Shown: positions 1 to 17,957 of the stretch, in pieces
How positions within the stretch are numbered: position 1 is the stretch's first letter
Layout of the letters: every line of letters begins with the position of its first letter
Source: Streblospio benedicti
Taxonomy: Eukaryota; Annelida; Polychaeta; Spionida; Spionidae
Assembly (NCBI GenBank): GCA_019095985.1
Contig: CM032662.1
Span: 22,439,416 to 22,503,415 of the forward strand
Length of the DNA: 64,000 nt
Direction: 5' to 3'
Notes under the pieces: generated by a model
What the model saw: the letters and a program-made list of their open reading frames with translations, nothing else
What the model was told of the DNA's origin: nothing
Databases searched by the model: none
Made by a program: the position numbers and the translations under genes

Positions 1-3000
1 ACGATGATGGTCCCAGACATGCCGATGAGGACGCCACAGCCCAGACCCAGTATGAGGCCCCGGTGGCCGCACAGCCATGTGAAGGCCATCGACAGCCAGC
101 TCACGCCCCTGCAAAGGAACAATAGGGTATTGGCATATTCAATCAATACACAATGATGTGAATTATCAAAATCACTGGATGTCATGGATCATGTGTAGTC
201 CATTGACCAATTCAAGGCTACTTCTGATTCTGTATTTTCTTTTTTTTTCTTTTTTGGGGGAGATGAGTGAGAATTGAGAGTTAAGCAGTGGAAGACTGAT
301 CTGCCTAGACAAATTTTCTAAAATATCTGTGACATTAATCATTCAACGTTATTGTCTATAGACATTCTGTATTTAATCATGTTTGAGCATAGAGGTAGCA
401 GACAATGTTAGCATCGCTTCATTTGCCTTTGAGAACATTTCAATTTACATTGTTTGAAATGAAAAAGAAAAAATATTAAGTGATTCAACTACACTAACTA
501 GACCAACTAGACATGTAGATGTAATATAATACAGCAATTTAATTTTTAACCATATTTAAATAAACATTTACATTAAAAATATATCAACATGTGTTTTTTT
601 CCTTAATTATGGTGTAATCCACTCGGATTGTTCTGTTTATTTGTTTTATCCAATAAAAAATAAATAAAAAAGGGTTATTTTTAAAGTTATGGTTTACATA
701 CATTGTCAAGACACCCGCAGGTTCGGTTATCAACACAGAATCAGCTGATGTCCAACCGAACTTTGCACTTAAATACGTTCCATTATTAGTGATAACTAAA
801 ACTTGACCTATTGTTACTTTCAAACTGAGATTAGTAATGTGGTTTCTAAATACTAGAAAAGCTGCAATCATCGATTGCAATATACCAGTTTACACAGCTC
901 AAATATCTACTATGGACTATTTTCACGTGGAACCAAGGTCTGTTACCTTGCATGTGATAATAGAATAAAAACAAACCTAATGTTTTAACAAGATTTTAGC
1001 ACTAAACTTTGTCTGACAGTGCCTACCTCTTGTGCGGAATGCATATACACACTTTATGTTTTTAACCATTATTTGACACAATTAGCCTTGCTGCCTTCAG
1101 TGCCTTGGTATACAAACAAACTGGAAATTTCTGTCATATCTAGGCAGGGGGTTATCTCTAAAACTATGAAATGTATCTGAATTAATTTTATAAGAAACTT
1201 CTAGAAACCTCATGACATCAGAAAGTCTCATAAAGATTGTATGAGAATTTCATAGAGTTTCCATATACCCCTATAACACACTATATAAATGTTGCTAACC
1301 ACGGTAAATATCCGTTCAACCTTTATGAAAATTTCACAGATGCCAGAGAACATTTCTCACTTCTCAAAGTAAAAGTCAACTTTCATTCAAATACATTTAA
1401 TGTTTTGGAGATAATCCACTTATTCCAATTATTACAAGAATATGAAAACATCGATCCTATAGTTGCCAAGAAGAAGAAAAGGTTTTGGGGGGTTCTCATG
1501 AGAACAAAGCGTGTTGATCTCGACATATGGCCAATACGTAACTCTTGGTTTAGATTCAATGTATTTTGACTAGTGTCACTGACATATATCATTCATTACA
1601 TGATGGGAAGGGTGTAAATCCAATGTGGGGGCAGGCATCAGTGCCAAAGACACAACCAATACATTAAAATAACTTTGTAGTGTTAATGATCTAAATGGAT
1701 GTGATTAAAAAAATCTATGTGGTTCAAGGCTGATTTTGTTGAGCATAAAGGAATATACACGGGCATGGCCAGCAAGGTCCCATGCCATGCACCAGGGGCC
1801 ATGCACCAAGCTTGTGGTAATATATAATAGATTAACCAAATACATATGACTCGAATAATCCAGTTGTACTTCCTTTTCGACAAGTAAATGAGCCAAATAG
1901 TTTTGGTTAATAATAGATCTATGTCAACCGGGTTGAACCCTAGATATCTAGATCTAGTATAACCTAACGTATTCGCCTTTGAGTGTTTTCATCGTTGATT
2001 TCACTATCTGCGTCGACCAAACCCAGCCACAGATATTTGGTTAGATCTAGTATAAAAACAATTAGACAGACTTACCAGTCTTCCACTAGATTAATGCAGT
2101 AGGTCTACTTTATTATTGCGAATAGTATAGTCTATATACCATTTGTAATTATATATGAAATAATTACTTTTGATGTGTTGCAAAGTCCACAGATTAATTG
2201 AGTCCAAAGAGACACCTACAAATCATGTCAAATTATGTGACTTAATTTGCTTGTTCATCACAGTTTAACATGAATGGAGGAGTATAGAACATTGCAAACT
2301 TACCTATGGTGTACTCAAACTAATGAGTAAATACTTCCCATGCTATTGACATACTTACAATTAAGGACTCCGGTTATATTAGACGTTTTAACGAAATAAA
2401 CACAAACATTACAAAGCACCTGTCTGCTAAGAGCCGCATAACCAAAATAAATGAAAAAGGGTGGCTATGGGTAAAAGTGATATCCAACAATGCCAAACTG
2501 ATAGTGATGTAGATCTAATAATTGGGGGGGGGGGTTATAAGACTTTGGGAGGTGGGAGATTGGTGTGAAAAAATGTGGGAGGTGGGAGAATAGGCAGCCA
2601 AAGTGGGAGATAGCCAAGCAAAGTGGCCCAAAGTGGGAGGTGGGAGACTGAGATTTTTGTACATATTTTTTTTCGCAGACCCTTTTTAAGTGGGAGGTGG
2701 GAGAAAGGCAATGGGAAGTGGGAGAATGAGGCAAAAAAAATTGCGAGATGGGAGACTGGCAACCCTTATAACCCCCCCCCCAACCCAAATTCTGATAGTG
2801 ATGTAGATCCAATAATGACGTTAACGGTAACGGGAATGCTACATGCTAGATCTAATTAGGTAATTATCTTTAGTGAGTGTATTATTTATTTCATTATATC
2901 CGTTGAAATAAATGACCATTATTTTTAGTGAGTGAATTATTAGTTTATTTTATGTCTATAAAACAACTACTATCAATATCATCACAATATATTGGATCAA

Positions 3001-3447
3001 CACAAATTTATGACACATAAATTTGTAATTATTATAATTTATATTTTGAAGATCAACCTAGATACAGAGAAATGTATTCCCCCGGGAATAGCACAATGGA
3101 GTGACTGACTGGATCACTTCAATATAGCACGAGGTATGATCTTGGGTTGTTTCTGTCTTTTTTATGCGTGGGTAAGTTAATTTCAACTAGAGCTATGGCT
3201 GATTGACTGCACATACCTGCGTGCACATATATTCATATATGAGCTAGTTATTTGATAAATTATTTTTAATTTTAAAAAGCAATAGCCATGAACATATGAT
3301 CACGCAACCAATTCAAATCAAATTAATTAAATGCGCAATTATCATAATATTCTATGGTACTTACATTTTGCTTTTATGTCCATTCACAACATATACAACT
3401 TTCCCATCTCTCTTCTCGCTGATTAAAACTTCGTGATCCGATTCCAT
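1..3447 (-). CDS. 5' part of an unidentified membrane-protein gene (first exon plus one later exon)
   Basis: Two minus-strand exons can be read. The first is 3447-3365. Its ATG at 3447-3445 opens 27 codons beginning MESDHEVLISEKRDGK, and it ends in phase 2 before a good donor (GTAAGT). The second starts at 108 after a TTTGCAG acceptor and runs off the window edge. In the matching phase it is open and strongly hydrophobic, with a segment LILGLGCGVLIGMSGTIIV that looks like a membrane span. The joint completes an ATG (Met) codon, so direct splicing over a 3.25-kb intron is possible, but intermediate exons may exist. I do not recognise the family. The RGL-x(2)-G pattern is loosely like some MFS carriers, which is too weak for a call. 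The gene lies downstream of the acyltransferase gene on the same strand. Confidence 0.42.
2498..2815. repeat. G-rich minisatellite unit with inverted ends inside a 24-bp direct repeat
   Basis: A 24-base word (CTGATAGTGATGTAGATC...) occurs at 2498-2521 and again at 2792-2815 with one mismatch. Between the copies are inverted ends: a G run followed by TTATAA (2522-2540) and its complement, TTATAA followed by a C run (2766-2783). The core is a tandem array of GTGGGAGGTGGGAGA-like units. It resembles an inserted, possibly transposable, minisatellite; the long flanking repeat could be a target duplication or an older local duplication. The open frames across it come from the repetition and are not genes. 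Confidence 0.6.
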
Positions 3448-3864
3448 TACAGAGTGAAATTTAGAACGTTTCCTGAAATTGTAGAAGTGATTGTTGTGAC
3501 AGTTGAAATGTTTGTTCACGTGACTTCGCCAAACAGAGTCACGGTGCTATGAAAGAATTGTGAAGACCTTTGGAATCACCGCAACAAAGCAAAACAAATC
3601 AAACTATATTTAGCTTTCGATAGACCTAGACGTGTAATGCAATGATTAGTGCCTCCCGCGATCTATATTCACATTCGTGATAAGAAGAGCTTAACATTCT
3701 GTTATTACATATAAGTGTAGACCATACGTCATCTAATAAGTCATCTAACAATATCACGAGATCCATTGTCCATTTGTAGGTGGTCCGTATGCAATAAAAA
3801 AATTGAATTGTTTAGTTTCTATATGCAGATTTTAATTTCACCATTAACAATAAGTGGGCTGAAA

Positions 3865-4156
3865 TACTGTGGTCCTATTAATATTGGCTACTACAATATT
3901 TCGCTTATCAGCCCATAGGGCCATTTCGCAGCATTGACCACTGCTGACCACTTCGTCAAACAATAAAGGGAAATTACGCAACTCCCATTAGGCCAGTTTC
4001 CAGGCGATTTGCCGTCGCGTAGCCGTGGAGGATTTATCATATGTAAACACACACAAAAAAGCTGGGAGACAAGTCGCGAAAATAAATTGTCTCGAAATGG
4101 CCCTATGGGCTAATGCGCAAAATATTCTAGTAGCTAACATCAATAGGACCACAGTA
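3865..4156. mobile_element. Foldback MITE-like element
   Basis: The left arm 3865-3928 (starting ACTGTGGTCCTATTAATATT) and the right arm 4091-4156 are long imperfect inverted repeats sharing CCCATAGGGCCATTTCG at their inner ends. The roughly 160-bp middle has no coding content. This is the layout of a non-autonomous DNA transposon. Its superfamily cannot be assigned without the target-site duplication and other copies. Confidence 0.7.
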
Positions 4157-4943
4157 GTCAGCTGGTAGTGTGGCGATCGAGGGGTATTGAGCGCGTTTGT
4201 TTTGCGGGGATACACTGATGTGTGTGTGTGGGGGGGGGGGTTGGTTGCTTAATTACGTTGGTTGCTCTTCCACTTTTCCATATATTGTAGCGTTGACCGG
4301 TTTCTCTCTCTCTCTCGTTAGAATTTGAATATAAGTTGGTATCTCCTTCAAGGAAGTTTTCAATATATGTGAGTCATATTTTCATTATATATAGATGACC
4401 AATATCCAAAAAGTGGGCAATTAATGGGTTTACTTTTTATTAGAGCAATTCGATGATTTGTAATTACATTAGGTTACACCCATGGTGATTGATTGTCATG
4501 TTTCACAATGATGCAAATTTCCATAGCTTCATTTGATAACAATGTAACTAGAAAGCTATCTATTTTCATTGGCTGGATTTACTTAAGTTTTCATTATCTC
4601 ATAGACTATAGTAGGCTTTGTTTAGAATTTGTTGTCATATAACGATGACTGCCACCATCTGTTAATATGTTATTTATATTGTATATAGTACAACATCACA
4701 ATAATGATTTTTAATAAAATCATAATGCAAATGTAACTAAATCCAGTCATTAAAAAACTTCCTAGTACTGATAAATAAAGCGACATAAATTTGGTGAAAA
4801 TATTTAAATTGTGATTGCATGATTATATTGTTGCTCAACAGTCAAAAGTTGAAGGTGCCCAAAGTTTTATTGTGGGTGCAATTTACGTCCATTTTTGTTT
4901 TTCATATTGGTGTTATCTTTGTTGTTGTTCTTATTCTTCTCTG

Positions 4944-5012
4944 TGCTGTTGTTGCTGCTGCTGCTGCTGCGACTGCTGCTGCGACTGCTGCTGCGACTGC
5001 TGCTGCGACTGC
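4944..5012. repeat. Compound CTG microsatellite, 12-bp unit
   Basis: A short GTT/GCT tract passes into about four copies of the 12-base unit GCTGCTGCGACT. The poly-Cys, poly-Ala and poly-Ser frames across it are products of the repeat, not genes. Confidence 0.9.
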
Positions 5013-5091
5013 TACTATTATTTGCCACACTGTTCCATGAGTGAGGATGCTGCAATTGGTGACCCTGACGACGGGGTGGACCAAATTACCT

Positions 5092-5198
5092 GAGTCCCAT
5101 TGTTTATTTACATCTAGAGACACGCACATCGACCTATCATTACTACGTAGACACTGAAAGTCGGGGTGGTGTCTAGATGTAAACAAACATTGGGACTC
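5092..5198. repeat. Short inverted repeat (hairpin)
   Basis: GAGTCCCATTGTTTATTTAC at 5092-5111 (arm to about 5122) is complementary, with a few mismatches, to the arm at 5169-5198, leaving a loop of about 46 bases. It may be the remnant of a small foldback element. Confidence 0.6.
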
Positions 5199-8179
5199 GG
5201 TGACTGTGGGGTCGAAGATGCTCTTAGAGCCTGTTTTAGTACAAGACGGTTAAACGAACTCAAAATTAGCTCTACATCCGGACAGTCGGACTTCAGTCAT
5301 CACCTATACACCCCCTTCTTTTTTATTTATACATCACCTATGTTAGAGGGACATATTACTTCCGTATTTGCAGAACTCAATTATATTTTTCAGATTTACA
5401 TTACGTTTTTCAGCACCATGCCTCATGTTCTTGTAACTTGTCAAACACGCCTGGTAAGAAGACGTACTATTTATAGATTTGTCTTGTTTTCACTATATGT
5501 ACACATCGTAATATAAAAATGTTTAATGTACAAAGTGTCAAGTCACTAATATGGGGTGATTGCCCTGGCCCTTGTAATGGACCCTGGGCCAATTAGTATA
5601 GGAATTTTTAATTGTGAGAGGCTTACAAATGAACATTTTCGCTGGTAGAGGATTATCTGCTCGAGAAATCCCACATCTCCCTCTTGTGGTTTTATTTCTG
5701 ACATTAAAGAAAAATAATCCACACCCCAAAAAAACTTCAGCCCCAAACCTCTTGTCCCTGATACCCCACTATTACTCCCCGTTTTTTCCCCGTTGGAAGA
5801 TTTTATTATTAATATATGTGACTTGTACTACCATGTTGTGGACAAGCTCCAATTTGATATTTATTTTAATACATCTGTAGGAAACGGGACCTTGTACAGT
5901 CGGGGACCAGGATAGTGATCCAGAGCTGATGAGATACTTAGGCGCAAAACTCATAAAGCAGCTTGGAAACAATTTGTATGTGTAGCTTTATGAAGACCTC
6001 CAGGTTTAATTATAAATGAGTAACATTAAACCTATACAACTGGATGTGAACACACTTACCGTCTGACGATTAACATGACTTCCGCCATATTTCTTCAATG
6101 TAATGTCAGCACCTCAGTAACTCCGCCCATGATGTGTTTGTCATTTTTTTTAAATGTATCAATCACGTGATGTCACACTAAAGGCATATGGCATATGTCA
6201 TATTAAAGATTTGTGTAAGAGTGCTCAAATCCAATTTTAGATTCAATGCTACTCATATAATTACTATATGAATTCATTCAAGTTTTCATATATAATTACA
6301 ACATATATTATTCAAGTACCGGTTATTCTATGTTTCTTTGCAACCATTTGGGTAACTGGGTATACAATCGGGATTTCACCTGTAAATCTTCTCTCATTTG
6401 AAATGGAACATTAAATGCAAATTGCAGCTGTTGATGACTCGATCGGGGTTCAGTGTCCCATGTTGAGTGATGTTTGCATTATGATGTTAAGACTTGTTTG
6501 ACAAGTTGTGGGTGAAGAATGCATTGAAAACACATATGGTCTTTCTGAAATCGTCCCAGGGAATGTTTTCATATAAAAGCATTTATTATATATACCTATA
6601 TATAGGAATTTTACTTAGTTACTGTGTGTAATGATTAAGTGATAGTTATTTGCCTCTTTCAATAGAATTGTATACGCAATTGAAATACAATGCATATGCT
6701 GAACTGGTATTAAGTAAGATCTTTCTTGTAATAATACCTTAAAAATTCGCCGATGAATATATTATTTGCAACTATAAGGCAGTTTGATATTTTAGCTATC
6801 CTATTCTATAACTCTTTTTGTGTTGCTTGTTTTACATATAATTGATTGTATGTTATTATTTATTAAGTGATTTATCATTTCATGAATTTATTATATCACA
6901 TGATATTTCGAATTATTAAACTGCTCTTGTTCATTGGAGGTATGGTTAAAAGTTTTGATTTGTTTCAGTATGGAGTACCGCACAGAACATTGTCCCCGGA
7001 AGGTGTTGGATCTGTTGGAAAGCCAGGGATATCACATTGTTTCCACAACTGGTGTTGGACAGACATGCATATGGACGTGCCATAAGGCATCTACCGCAAT
7101 TCTAAATGGACATTAATAGAAGACTAATTATCATACACATAATGCCATAGAATGACACAAGCAAAAATATGTATTTGTATGTAAAGTAGTTAATGGTAAT
7201 TGTTGACTTGCTTTATAACAAATTAATTTAATGATTTTGGCAACTTTTTAAACGTAATATGGTTTGCCTGATGTGATATTGTAGAAAGAAGGCTTAAATC
7301 ATTAACACATAAATTTGGCCATGTAAATAGTAAAGCATATTGATGCTATGATAGAAATATATGAAAATGCTGACATATATTAATGATAGTGTTGATTGGA
7401 GTTTGGAATCAATACCAGTTATTATTTATTTGAAACAAGGTAAAATTGCTCATTATTGAACGTTTATGAAAGTTTAATGTGAAACTCATATCAAATTATA
7501 TACAATATGCAATACATCAATTTAAGTGTTGTATGTACTGTTCACATTCCACAATTTTGTTGTTGTTTATTTTAGTTGAGTTGTTTAGTCTTTGTTGATA
7601 TCATCTATTGAGATTGGTGTTATTTCATTGGAATGATTTTGTTCAATTTTTTACATTTGTTTTTAAGCATTATATATGTGACACCTATTTTTAGGTGTAA
7701 TTTTTATGTAATGATACAAAAATGTATATGAGTCAAGTGTATGGACCATTTATGTTCAACTATGTGAAAATAAAGTCTAATTAGGACGTACGGTTGAATG
7801 TTAGTCGGTTTAGATTTCATATTGGATGGTTCATATGGATGACAGTATTTTTTAAAAAGGACATGTAGATTACTGATTACTGATTACTGAAAATGTTGAA
7901 ATGCCATGTATATGAATAAAAATGCAAGCAAAGTAGTATTGTTAAATTTGTCTTAATGAATCCAATATTTAATTGATATATACACATCCCAAGAGCTTTT
8001 AATGCACATTGCTTAGTATGTATATATAGATAAATGTAAGTCTGTTGGTTTAAAGTCTTCCTCCCCGCTATACAGGATCAGATGACAACATTCACACCAG
8101 GTTATTAGCGTCCTTGTCCCACTTTGTCTTCCTAAACTTCCTGGAGATGATGCAGTACATCGGAACCATAAAACAGATG

Positions 8180-8314
8180 TGCTTATCACTATGTAGTCGT
8201 GTGCAAGAGTTGAGTTCGCTCAACATCCACCACCAGACCCGACAGAGAATTAAACCCACAATCTTCTGATTATTAGTTCAAAACCCTATATCTCCATAGC
8301 CACTGAAGCACATA
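8180..8314 (-). mobile_element. tRNA-derived SINE, diverged copy
   Basis: Read on the minus strand, this holds a degenerate box A (AGTGGCTATGGAGATATAGG), a box-B-like GTGGGTTTAATTC, and then the family body GGTCTGGTGGTGGATGTTGAG. The same body is found in the copies at 15565, 49985 and 60721. The copy is old, with many substitutions. Confidence 0.6.
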
Positions 8315-8633
8315 GGTAATTGTCAATTAGGGACAGAAACATCAAAGGCTACTTTCCTTTTTTATTAGCTACAAGTTCAAATCATTGGGTAGTCTTGGTA
8401 TCAAACAGAAAACCATGCCCATGGAATTTACAGTATGTCTTTAGAACATACTAGCAAAAGATTACGGTTCAGCATTAGTGTAAATTCAAGAAGGCGCCCC
8501 TGCTCTAATGAAATTTAACTTATCATTTCCAGAACAGCAAATGATTGTTCTGAAGAATCGCATCCTCGGTGGTTGGTTATAAGTGAAACAATTAAACTGT
8601 CTTGATTCTATATGCTGCCGTCTTCAGTGTTGT

Positions 8634-13605
<4,972 letters not shown>

Positions 13606-13726
13606 GGCAACGCCGTCGTCTGGAACAAACACGGAACAGCTGATACCAAAAACACGTGTGGGAGGGTCCATATTCAGTTTATATGAAATTGTATATATTT
13701 TTTCGCAAGTCTTGCTTGTGAATTCA

Positions 13727-13914
13727 ATTCTATTCTCACTTTTCTGTCAAGCAAGCTCCTGCCACTGTATTGACATAGCTGAAGAGACATTTTCCATTTT
13801 TACTATATCAAGTGGCCCTGACGGGACTCGAACTCACGACCCCAAGGTTGTTGAGACCAGAATTCTGGTACCATCATCCCAAGCAGCGGGCTGACAGAAA
13901 AGTGAGAATAGAAT
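13727..13914. mobile_element. Small TIR element carrying a tRNA-like segment
   Basis: Perfect 23-bp terminal inverted repeats (ATTCTATTCTCACTTTTCTG... at 13727-13749; complement at 13892-13914) enclose about 140 bp. On the minus strand the interior contains GTGAGTTCGAGTCCCGTCAG, which has a good pol III box B, and a palindrome ACCAGAATTCTGGT where an anticodon arm would lie. It could be a SINE-derived foldback or a MITE that captured a tRNA-like piece. It lies just upstream of the acyltransferase start. Confidence 0.65.
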
Positions 13915-13954
13915 CATATTCAGTTTAAAAGGCCCATAGCCAAAATCAGATTTT

Positions 13955-14051
13955 CAAACTTTTCTCTCTCTCTCTCTCACGTCTTTTTAGAAAGCATATT
14001 TCTACCAACGAATATGCTTGATAAAAGACGTGTGTGGGAGAGAAGTTTGAG
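13955..14051. mobile_element. Foldback element with CACGTCTTTT arms
   Basis: The left half (a (TC)n tract, then CACGTCTTTT, then AAGCATATTT) is complementary to the right half (AATATGCTT, AAAAGACGTG, GGGAGAGAAGTTTGAGAAT) around a small loop near 14010. It is a short MITE-like palindrome of about 97 bp. Confidence 0.6.
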
Positions 14052-15564
14052 AATACATCCGCAAGCACTGGGAAACAAACACATAACACATATATATCAA
14101 AAAAATAGATTGATCAAATAAGAACATTAAAAAATTGGAATGGCCATATAAATGATTTGGATCAATGCCAGCTCACATTGAAGCCCATATCTTAAATTTT
14201 GACATCCAAGCTTAACATATTATGGGTTGGGCTTTCACTTGAACGTGTAGGTTCTCGACCCCAGGGCTTTATTGACCAGTCACCAGTAGCCAGTCATCTA
14301 ATGTGCCCATATATTAATTGAATGTTCTTACGACACAACACAGGCGATTACAATTAAAACCTGATAATGTTAATGAACAATTTATTTTGTTCTACAGTTA
14401 GTGTACAAGATCTCACATAGACGTACTTGTACAAGTAACATTTACTTGTTTGTACTAAGAAGAAGCTATGAAATCTTGAAGAAATGTGTAGGTAATATTC
14501 ACCACATTATGTGGCTACGTTTTGATTATACGTGCATTATCAAAGAAATTTGGTGATTAATTACCTCTCAAGATATAGATCTAAGTACACTGTATTTAGA
14601 TTCCAACACAAGTTAAGGTATAGATTATAGTGGCCAAATCAAAGTCTGCTCTCCAATCGATTCAATTACAAGTGAATACGAATTAAAACATTTGAATAAT
14701 CACACGTTTTTTTAAAGAAAAAAGAATACTTGATTGATCAAGCAGTGGATTTTAAAATGCGGACATTGTTACTGAACATAATAATAGAACATCTTCAACA
14801 ACGGACCAATGTGTGCAAGCTATTGACTTTTAACCACCAAGTATCTTCAGATCAAACAAAAGTTCAAACTCTACACACAATTATCATTTACATATTTTTT
14901 TTATATCGTATCAGTTTTATTTATAAAACATACATTACATTGTATTTTCAATCTTGCAATCCTAACTTTTACGAATTTTGTGCACTTACTCGTGTTTTTC
15001 TCAATAGATAAGTATTTTATGAATGTTATTTTTGCAATCAGATTATGCTGTATTGCTGCTCTTCACCACAACTAGTAGCACACACCAGTTACAAACTATC
15101 GTTATTTCTATTTTGTGTAAAACAACATATCATATACATACCTTGCTGTAAGCTTGAATGTTTTGTTCAGTAAAATAGCGGACTGTAAAGAAGAAACTGT
15201 TGACCTACATGTAAACTACCTAGTGGTAGAGATAAAATAAGTCAAGTAAGATGCTGTTATAACGTACGCACCAACATTCCAAATTTGTTAGCAGTGAAGT
15301 TTGCATCATTGATTGACGCTTTGTCGGCCAAAAGTTGTCCATTTGTCCAATCATACATGTAATAGTAATTATTATAATTAAGTATTTATCTGCGATTGTA
15401 CAATCAACTGAATATGTATACATACCAGGTCATTGGCATCCTTTTCTTACTATATCTTTCTCAACTCCCCGTGGAGCATACAGCGTATCGCAACCATCGT
15501 GCAGACGGGTTTTTTTTTCAATCAACATTAGCATTCACTCTCAGCATTCACTTGCCTAACCTGT

Positions 15565-15710
15565 ACCTATTTAATGGCGGCTATAATAAGTGCCACGGAG
15601 CAGTATGCAACTGTTAAGGTGTGAATTTGCTCAACCTCCAGAATCGAACCCACAAACATAAGTTCACAACTCCCTATCCACTCAGCTGCGGGAGGACAGT
15701 GCTTTGTAAT
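15565..15710 (-). mobile_element. tRNA-derived SINE copy
   Basis: On the minus strand: box A CAGCTGAGTGGATAGGGAGT, box B GGGTTCGATTC, then GGTTGAGCAAATTCACACC, TTAACAGTTGCATAC and CTCCGTGGCAC. The order and words match the SINE in the NVL introns (GTTGAGCAAACTTTCCCTTA, ACAGGTTGCACAC, CTCCGTGGTACC). That identifies one dispersed family. Confidence 0.8.
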
Positions 15711-17419
15711 GCCCACAGTATACAGTACACGTTGATGTCTGCCTGGCACTCTTGTGCTTTTGATTTATTTCGGAAACATCTTATATGTACTAAAACATAT
15801 TTCTTTTATCTCAATGTGGGTCAAGAGTAGGTGAATGAACATCGAGAGAAAACAAAAGTAGGACCTTGGGGACGCAAGATAAAGAGGTGTTTGTGACATG
15901 CATCAGGTGACATCAACTATGGACTGCCTACGTGTCAAGGGTGCAGAGCAAGTGATGCGTTGGATCGGTCCTTAAATCAAGGAAAATGTGTCATCTAGGT
16001 AGTTCATTAGGCAGGAGATACATGGCTAAAAGGGCAAGTAACAAGGAAAAATAATCGTGGAGTAACTAGAATGTTAAGGGCTTCAGCAACTGTGTGTAGC
16101 TTGCCACCCATGTGCATAAGTTTAGATTGTCGACGAATTAGAAGTAGCATTTTATGTTCGTGTGTATAATATAGACAATGTAATAAATAAACAATGCTAG
16201 AACATAGAATTATAAATGTGATAATGATTTAGTTAGCTATATTGTATCTAGTGTTCTTTTATTACATACAACTCAAGCCATATGCCATCAGGCGGCAAAG
16301 AATGAAATGTATTTGTATTCTGTTATTACTGTTTACTTTTCCACTGTAACTGTTTATACTATTATTTTTTAATATATGTAATTCTACATTCTGAAGTAAA
16401 GAAATTGAAATTGAATAAACTTAATTCATACATATTAACTTAATTCATGTGCCATACGTGTTCAGTGTGATGACGGTGTTACTTGGACATACATAGGAAT
16501 GATTTTCAAGTAATGCCTCGTTAACAGGTTAAAGAGAAGTTCAATCAAATACTTCTTGTACTTTCCCACCATCTCGCCAGATCACCAAGACCCTGGAGCT
16601 TACATATATTATATGCTCTTTACATTTCTAGTTAACTTTTTGACCCCGCTGTAAAGTGTCTAATTCCAAGTTGTAAGATGCTGTTGATGAAAAATAGTCA
16701 CTTGAAATGATGCTCATATGTTAGTAAAAAAAAAGAAATACAAACACATTAATTATAAAAAACATATTGATTACCGAGATGTCTCCTAACATTATTTTCC
16801 TGTTTCATGATCAGTTTTGCATAGTCGCCTCTACTTACCAGGCACGTTTTTCTATTCGAAGTATTCAGATTGCTCTACTTTAGATATAGTGAAATATTGT
16901 AAAAACATGGGTTTTTCTTTCATCAACGCAATCAGAGCACATCTCCATCACGCGTGGTATTGACAACTGATTCTTTGATTCGCAGAAAGACTTGAATACG
17001 TACGGGACAGACAAACACTGGGTGCCACTAGTGACGAGCGGAAAGCCTTCACCTTGTCCGTAAAATGTTTATCAGGGAGAAAACCTATACTGTTGTAAAG
17101 CGTCGATTCGTCATAATTTTGCCTTTCAGAATTTATCTGTTTGTACATATGATTGACATGTCTGATAGAACATAATATAAATGGTAATAATTCAATGAAC
17201 TTCATTTTCAACATATTTACGCAAAATGATGCAGAATCCATGTGGATGTTAATTACTATCTAGAGGTTACGTAGTTGAGCCGTCGTTAGAGCTAGATTAC
17301 TCAACTTTGAGTCTCTGTTATTCGCAGGTAGTGGCGATCATTTTTTTAACGGCCACAATGGTCTATATTTGGGTGCATTACAGCCATTATTTAATTTCCC
17401 GCTTGTTATCCCTCTACAG

Positions 17420-17840
17420 ATCACACTATTTTGGCTAATTCTCATGGATTTGGAGGAGAGTTTCATCCTGAAACTATACAAAGGAAAGGGAAAAGCCCTT
17501 GCCCGCAGCAACTACCGTAGACTCAAGCTCACCAACCGAGTTATGAAGTTCTTGGAGAGGGTAAAATCTGAGCCCCACCTGCTGCATATAATCAGCGGCT
17601 ATGTCGCAATGACAGATCCATGATAGGTTGATCTGCAAAGTAAAACCACGGTGTGATGTCACTCCTTCGACTACGTCCCACTAAATGCTAGGGGTTGATG
17701 GGGTACCTTCAGAACTGCACTCTCAACGTCTTGGATGGTATGGACATGTGAAATGATCCTGCTCATGCATTGATTCTGTGATGGACAAGGAGATCCCTAG
17801 TTGTGGGCACATGGCCGATCACGGAAGACGTAGTTAGAAT
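17420..17840 (+). pseudogene. LINE reverse-transcriptase fossil, internally deleted
   Basis: One open stretch encodes ILKLYKGKGKALARSNYRR and LKLTNRVMKFLERV. This is the conserved early block of non-LTR retrotransposon reverse transcriptases (KGKGD..-NYRGLKL-..VMKVLERV). About 100 bases on, another frame gives QRLGWYGHVK, the motif near the end of such ORFs (RLRWYGHV). The catalytic middle (F/YADD region) is missing and frame changes separate the parts, so this is a short, internally deleted dead copy. Confidence 0.65.
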
Positions 17841-17957
17841 GTGTAAAGTCATATACTGTAACCCACTAGATAGAGAGTAACACAACCCTTCACTGCCTAC
17901 CCCAGAAACCTGGACACATGCAGCATTTGTCAACGAAACCTTCTGCTGGTGTAGTAG

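Larger units (their letters stand above)
3448..8633. other. Intergenic stretch without recognisable genes
   Basis: Between the unidentified membrane-protein gene and the acyltransferase gene I see only AT-rich sequence, a 292-bp foldback (3865-4156), a CTG-type microsatellite (4944-5012), a short inverted repeat (5092-5198) and a SINE copy (8180-8314). Open frames here are under 120 codons, overlap on both strands and lack splice or family support. AATAAA on the minus strand at 8361-8366 is a candidate poly(A) signal for the acyltransferase gene. Confidence 0.6.

Noticed and set aside
4815-5186. Poly-Cys, poly-Ala and poly-Ser frames
   Set aside because: All follow a GCTGCTGCGACT repeat read in several frames.
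13800-13900. A tRNA gene on the minus strand
   Set aside because: Box B is good, but the acceptor and anticodon arms do not pair properly and the unit is enclosed by terminal inverted repeats, so it is treated as part of a mobile element.
16948-17241. 97-codon minus-strand frame
   Set aside because: No domain, signal, splice site or poly(A) context; its length is within chance for this composition.
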